Below are positions 5,379-9,127 of a DNA stretch of 9,127 nucleotides, in pieces; the stretch's first letter is position 1, and each line of letters starts with the position of its first letter. The DNA is taken from NCBI GenBank assembly GCA_045655325.1, contig JAZOOY010000017.1, forward strand, positions 1 through 9,127, written 5' to 3'. The notes below the pieces were generated by a model. That model was not told where the DNA came from. It did not search any database and saw nothing but the letters and a program-made list of their open reading frames with translations. Both the position numbers and the translations under genes were made by a program. Source of the stretch: UBA1738 sp045655325. GTDB taxonomy: Bacteria > Bacillota > Clostridia > UBA1381.

Positions 5379-7838
5379 CTACTGCTTTATACCCAGACGC
5401 TCACTTGCTTCCTCTCTCATTTTGTATTTGAGAATTTTACCTGCTGCATTCATCGGGAACTCATTTACAAATATAAAGTATCTTGGTACTTTATGTCTTG
5501 CAATAGAAGCATTACCAAACTCTTTCATTTCGTTTTCATCGGACGTTTCACCTTTATGAAGAATGACCCAAGCACAACACTCTTCGCCATATCTTTCATC
5601 AGGAACTCCAACCACCTGAACATCGCGAACTTTTGGGTTAGTCAGATAGAACTCTTCAATTTCCCTTGGATATAGGTTCTCGCCACCACGAATAATCATA
5701 TCCTTCAATCTTCCGGTAATTTTATAATATCCATCAGTAGTTCTGCAAGCGATATCGCCAGTATGAAGCCAACCCTCGTTATCTATTGTTTGTGCTGTTG
5801 CTTCAGGCATTTTATAATAACCTTTCATAATGTTAAATCCGCGGGCTACAAATTCACCGCTTTCGCCATCAGGTAATTCTTCGCCGGTTTCCGGATCAAT
5901 AATTTTACATTCTATACCCGGAAATGCACTTCCAACTGTTTCAACTCTGTGGTCGATATCTTCATTTACTTCACCCATTGTACATCCCGGTGAAGCTTCT
6001 GTCTGACCGTAAACAGATATGATTTCACGCATATTCATTTCATCTGCAGCACGACGCATTAAGTCTGCAGGGCAGTTAGCACCAGCCATTATACCTGTTC
6101 TCATATATGAAAAGTCTGTTTTAGCAAAATCAGGATGATTGAACATCGCAATAAACATTGTCGGAACACCGTTAAAGCATGTAATCTTCTCATCGTTAAC
6201 ACAAGCAAGCGATGATTTCGGCGAGAAATATGGTATAGGATAAAGAGTTCCACCGTGTGTCATTGTAGAGGTCATAGAAAGAACCATACCGAAACAATGG
6301 AACATAGGCACCTGAATCATCATACGATCAGCCGTTGACAAATCCATTCTATCGCCGATAGTCTTTCCGTTATTAACGATGTTTCTGTGTGTAAGCATAA
6401 CTCCTTTTGGGAATCCTGTCGTTCCTGATGTATATTGCATATTACAAACATCATCAGGCTTAACAAGAGAAGCTCGTCTTTTGACTTCTTCGCGTGGAAC
6501 AAGAGAAGAACGGGAAAGCATTTCATCCCATGCAAGGCAACCATTCATCGAAAATCCTACGGTTACAACATTTCTGAGAAATGGAAGATTCTTTGAATAT
6601 AGCGGTTTTCCAGGTTCTAAGTTTTCAAGTTCAGGACAAAGCTTTTGAATGATTTCTTTGTAGTTAATACTTTTATATGACTCAATCATAACAAGAGTAT
6701 GTGTGTCGGATTGTTTTAAAAGATACTCAATTTCATGTATTTTGTATTCAGTATTAACAGTAACCAAAACTGCACCAATCTTTGTTGTTGCCCAAAAGGT
6801 AATAAACCATTGAGGTACATTTGTTGCCCAAATCGCAACATGGTCTCCGGCTTTTACACCAAGCGATATAAGCGCTGCTGCACATTCATCAACGTCACGT
6901 CTAAATTGCTTATAGGTTCTTGTATAATCAAGTGTAGGATATAAAAACGCATGTTGGTCCGGATATTTTTCCGTCATGGTGTCAAGAACATCGGAAAATG
7001 TTGCATCTATAACATCATACTTTTTCCACGGAAAAGTACCTGTCTTATCTCTGTTATAGTATGCCTTATCAAAGTTTTTCTTCTCGCGGTTAAGCTTCGA
7101 AATATAATTTGCAAAATGGGTTAGAACAATATCTGCATCATTTATTTCTTCGTTCCATGCGGCACAAATATATCCTTCATAATTAAGTGAAGAAAGTGCA
7201 CCAATAAGCTTTGAAACATCAAGTTCTCCTTCGCCAATCAAAACAGTTTTACCATCTTTTATATCACCAAGACGAACATATTTAATGTATGCACCCAAAG
7301 TCTTGATTGTTGTTTCAGCTGTTTCTCCCGCATCAAAATATGTACCTCTGACATTCCAAGAAGCACCGATTGCTGCGGAAGAAAAGTGATTGATTATTTC
7401 AATTACGTTTTCCGTGTTTGCTAAAGCGCCTACAGTTTCAAATAGAATATTAACATCTAAATTTTCTGCTTTCTTTATAGCAGCAGAAACCTTTTCATCC
7501 AAAACATCAAACAGCACTTTATTTTCAATACGTACAATCACATTAGAAATACCTGATGTTGCAGCCATATCCACATATTTTACAATCAATTCAGGAGTAG
7601 TGCTTTCATTATCGATACTTTCAGGCATACGAAGCGCCGAAACTGCAAGGCTTCTATTAACGAGCTTTCTCTTTGCATCAGCAATGCGGTCACGTCTTAA
7701 TATGCTGTCATGATGGGAATTTCTTTCTTTTATCGCATCATATATTTCAAAACCCTCAAAACCATATTCGAAGGCATAGCGGCAAGTGTCAAGAAAAGTC
7801 GCACGACTTACATTCTTAGTCGAAAATACTATTCTCAT
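5379..7838 (-). CDS. Fusion protein: sugar-isomerase-like TIM barrel plus acyl-CoA synthetase
   Basis: An 819-residue two-domain protein. Residues 1 to about 265 resemble the AP endonuclease 2/xylose-isomerase-like TIM barrel (FEGFEIYD near 28-35, Glu134 in LFETVG, IGEGELD at 201-207). Several usual metal-ligand positions appear replaced. From about 275 to the end it is a full-length AMP-forming acyl-CoA synthetase of the ACSF2/YngI type. Its motifs are the P-loop YTSGTTGFPKG (469-479), YGQTEAS (610-616), TGD (693-695), GRLKDMIIRGGENLYP (709-724), and AAGKILK (798-804) with catalytic Lys801. It should activate a carboxylic acid with ATP and CoA; chain length is unknown. I chose the ATG at 7836-7838 because GAGGAGG lies 6 bases upstream and the previous stop is one base away. 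A longer in-frame start at 7961 would overlap the previous gene by 122 bases and add no recognisable domain. No stop interrupts the junction. Confidence 0.88.
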   Translation of the reverse strand: MRIVFSTKNVSRATFLDTCRYAFEYGFEGFEIYDAIKERNSHHDSILRRDRIADAKRKLVNRSLAVSALRMPESIDNESTTPELIVKYVDMAATSGISNVIVRIENKVLFDVLDEKVSAAIKKAENLDVNILFETVGALANTENVIEIINHFSSAAIGASWNVRGTYFDAGETAETTIKTLGAYIKYVRLGDIKDGKTVLIGEGELDVSKLIGALSSLNYEGYICAAWNEEINDADIVLTHFANYISKLNREKKNFDKAYYNRDKTGTFPWKKYDVIDATFSDVLDTMTEKYPDQHAFLYPTLDYTRTYKQFRRDVDECAAALISLGVKAGDHVAIWATNVPQWFITFWATTKIGAVLVTVNTEYKIHEIEYLLKQSDTHTLVMIESYKSINYKEIIQKLCPELENLEPGKPLYSKNLPFLRNVVTVGFSMNGCLAWDEMLSRSSLVPREEVKRRASLVKPDDVCNMQYTSGTTGFPKGVMLTHRNIVNNGKTIGDRMDLSTADRMMIQVPMFHCFGMVLSMTSTMTHGGTLYPIPYFSPKSSLACVNDEKITCFNGVPTMFIAMFNHPDFAKTDFSYMRTGIMAGANCPADLMRRAADEMNMREIISVYGQTEASPGCTMGEVNEDIDHRVETVGSAFPGIECKIIDPETGEELPDGESGEFVARGFNIMKGYYKMPEATAQTIDNEGWLHTGDIACRTTDGYYKITGRLKDMIIRGGENLYPREIEEFYLTNPKVRDVQVVGVPDERYGEECCAWVILHKGETSDENEMKEFGNASIARHKVPRYFIFVNEFPMNAAGKILKYKMREEASERLGIKQ

Positions 7839-7839
7839 A

Positions 7840-9127
7840 TTACGCCTCCTCAAAAACAATCTTGTTAAGTGCATTAATATATGCTCTGATGCTTGCAGCA
7901 ATAATGTCGGTTGAAGTTCCGTTTCCGGAATAAAGCTTTCCGTTGTTGCGAAGTCTAACAAGCGCAGATCCCAAAGCTTCCTTTCCTTCTGTTACAGATT
8001 GTACTTGGAAATCGTCAAGTTCATAGTGATGACCAATACATTGTTCAATTGCACGGAAAGCAGAATCAATAGGGCCTTCACCCTCGCTGACACCGCATAT
8101 AATTTCATCGTTGCATTTAAGTGTAACCTGTGACATTGAGTTTGCCACATTACTGCATGTTGTTGTGTATGTTTCAAAGTGATAAGTTGAAGGAGCCTGC
8201 ATAGCAAAACTTGCAATCAAAGCTTCAAACTCTTTTGAGCTGACGGCACCTTTCTTTTCACATACCTGCATAAGAGCCTTATATACATTTCCAATGTCAG
8301 CATCGGAAAGCTCGTATCCTAATACTTCTGCCACTTCAGCAACTTGTGCCATAGAAGAATCAGAATCAAGTAAAATCTTTTTCTTTTTGCTTACAGTTTC
8401 TTCGTTTTCATAGCTTTCATTCTTTATATTAGATAGTAAATCATCAATGCTTGTATGAATTTTTGTAGTATTCAACTCAATCGTAGCATCAATTTGAGAA
8501 CCACAAACGCTCATTGCATCAGAAACTTCTCCTGTTAATAGAACATCTTTACCTGCCATAGCGCATTTAATGCCATCTGCACCTTTTGAAATGGCCGCAA
8601 AAGCTGATGCAACACCCATATTTATACGATCAGAAACCTGAACATATACAGGAACGTTTACTGCCTCTTTAATCTTTGCAACCAAATCTGCAATCTGTTC
8701 AGGAGTAGATACACCGGCATCATCACAAATGGTTACAACACTTGCACCATTTGCTTCTGCTTCTTTTGCAGCAGAAATAAGAAATTGAATATCCGCTCTT
8801 GTCGCATCTAGTGCTGAAAATTCTACATCTTCACAATATGTCTTAGCTTCTTTTACAAGCTCGACGATTTTTTCAAGCATAACTGCCTGCTTTACATGAT
8901 ATGTATATTCCATCTGAACAGTAGATACAGGAACCTCAATCTGAATGCGCGGTTTTTTAGCTTCCTTTATGCATTCATAAGCATTTTTAAGCTCCTCAAC
9001 TGAAAAACCTGCAGGAATAGCAACAACTGCATTTTGCACATTTTTAGCAATTGTTTTATATATAATAGTGTCTTCTCTCAAATTTTTTATAGGCGCAAGC
9101 TCTACGCTATCTGCACCAATTCTGTCG
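7840..9127 (-). CDS. 2-isopropylmalate synthase-like protein with degenerate metal site (5' end outside window)
   Basis: The last 428 codons of a gene whose start is outside the window. The frame is open to the right edge, and 15 codons precede the TTG at 9079-9081 (residue 1 below), reading GADSVELAP like the LeuA barrel. A LeuA-like TIM barrel is recognisable by DVEFSALDATRADIQFL (85-101) and CDDAGVSTPEQI (119-130). A linker rich in Glu and Lys (about 217-236) follows. The LeuA C-terminal regulatory/dimer domain (about 295-410) has GEGPIDSAFRAIEQ (334-347) and YSGNGTSTDIIAASIRAY (384-401). In active isopropylmalate, homocitrate and citramalate synthases, an HxH pair binds the metal. Here that stretch (147-156) reads VQVSDRINMG, so Gln148 and Ser150 replace both histidines, and the NGxGERxGN loop is also lost. 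I infer a pseudoenzyme or a changed reaction, perhaps a leucine-sensing partner. The N-terminal RDGxQ motif cannot be checked. Confidence 0.82.
   Translation of the reverse strand, partial: DRIGADSVELAPIKNLREDTIIYKTIAKNVQNAVVAIPAGFSVEELKNAYECIKEAKKPRIQIEVPVSTVQMEYTYHVKQAVMLEKIVELVKEAKTYCEDVEFSALDATRADIQFLISAAKEAEANGASVVTICDDAGVSTPEQIADLVAKIKEAVNVPVYVQVSDRINMGVASAFAAISKGADGIKCAMAGKDVLLTGEVSDAMSVCGSQIDATIELNTTKIHTSIDDLLSNIKNESYENEETVSKKKKILLDSDSSMAQVAEVAEVLGYELSDADIGNVYKALMQVCEKKGAVSSKEFEALIASFAMQAPSTYHFETYTTTCSNVANSMSQVTLKCNDEIICGVSEGEGPIDSAFRAIEQCIGHHYELDDFQVQSVTEGKEALGSALVRLRNNGKLYSGNGTSTDIIAASIRAYINALNKIVFEEA
7845..7851 (-). promoter_or_regulatory. Ribosome binding site that fixes the fusion gene start
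   Basis: GAGGAGG on the minus strand, 6 bases before the ATG at 7838. It is formed by the last Glu-Glu-Ala codons of the upstream gene. Stop TAA (7840-7842) and the next ATG (7836-7838) are one base apart, so the two genes are probably translationally coupled. This site rules out the longer start at 7961. Confidence 0.85.

Noticed and set aside
7839..7961. Upstream extension of the fusion gene by 41 residues to a start at 7961
   Set aside because: It would overlap the previous gene by 122 bases, lacks recognisable domain sequence, and ignores the GAGGAGG site 6 bases before the ATG at 7838.
9079..9081. TTG as the start of the isopropylmalate-synthase-like gene
   Set aside because: The frame stays open to the window edge and the 15 preceding codons fit the LeuA barrel, so the real start is outside the window.

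Overview
The window looks like chromosomal DNA of a low-GC, endospore-forming Firmicute of the class Clostridia. The grounds are AT-rich sequence, strong AGGAGG-type ribosome binding sites, a SpoIVFB-type sporulation protease and compact operons. A gut Oscillospirales-like lineage is my guess; nothing in the sequence settles it. Every supported gene is on the minus strand, so transcription runs from high to low coordinates. I see no tRNA, rRNA, insertion sequence, CRISPR array or phage gene, and no gene-free stretch longer than 150 bases.

Upstream unit (9127 down to about 3434): four tightly packed genes. They are (i) the 3' part of a gene resembling 2-isopropylmalate synthase, whose C-terminal leucine-regulatory domain looks intact but whose TIM-barrel has lost the metal-binding HxH pair; (ii) an 819-residue fusion of an AP-endonuclease/sugar-isomerase-like TIM barrel to a complete acyl-CoA synthetase; (iii) a branched-chain aminotransferase (ilvE); and (iv) an Amidohydro_2 metal-dependent hydrolase/decarboxylase. 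The genes are 1, 49 and 9 bases apart. The unit closes with an intrinsic terminator whose hairpin starts inside the last codons of the hydrolase gene. This is the most unusual part of the window. A branched-chain 2-oxo acid or acyl-CoA theme links the members, but no pathway can be assigned from the sequence alone.

Middle unit (3420 down to about 641): a near-consensus vegetative promoter with an extended -10 and a 17-base spacer drives a sodium:amino-acid symporter of the NSS/SNF family. Nine bases later, with no visible Shine-Dalgarno, comes a CLC-family anion transporter that resembles the CLC-F (fluoride) branch more than classical chloride CLCs. The leader carries overlapping AT-rich inverted repeats. 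A small hairpin follows the CLC gene.

Downstream end (610 down to 1): the first 203 codons of a SpoIVFB-like intramembrane metalloprotease, cut by the window edge. It sits directly behind the CLC gene, with no spoIVFA-like partner between them.
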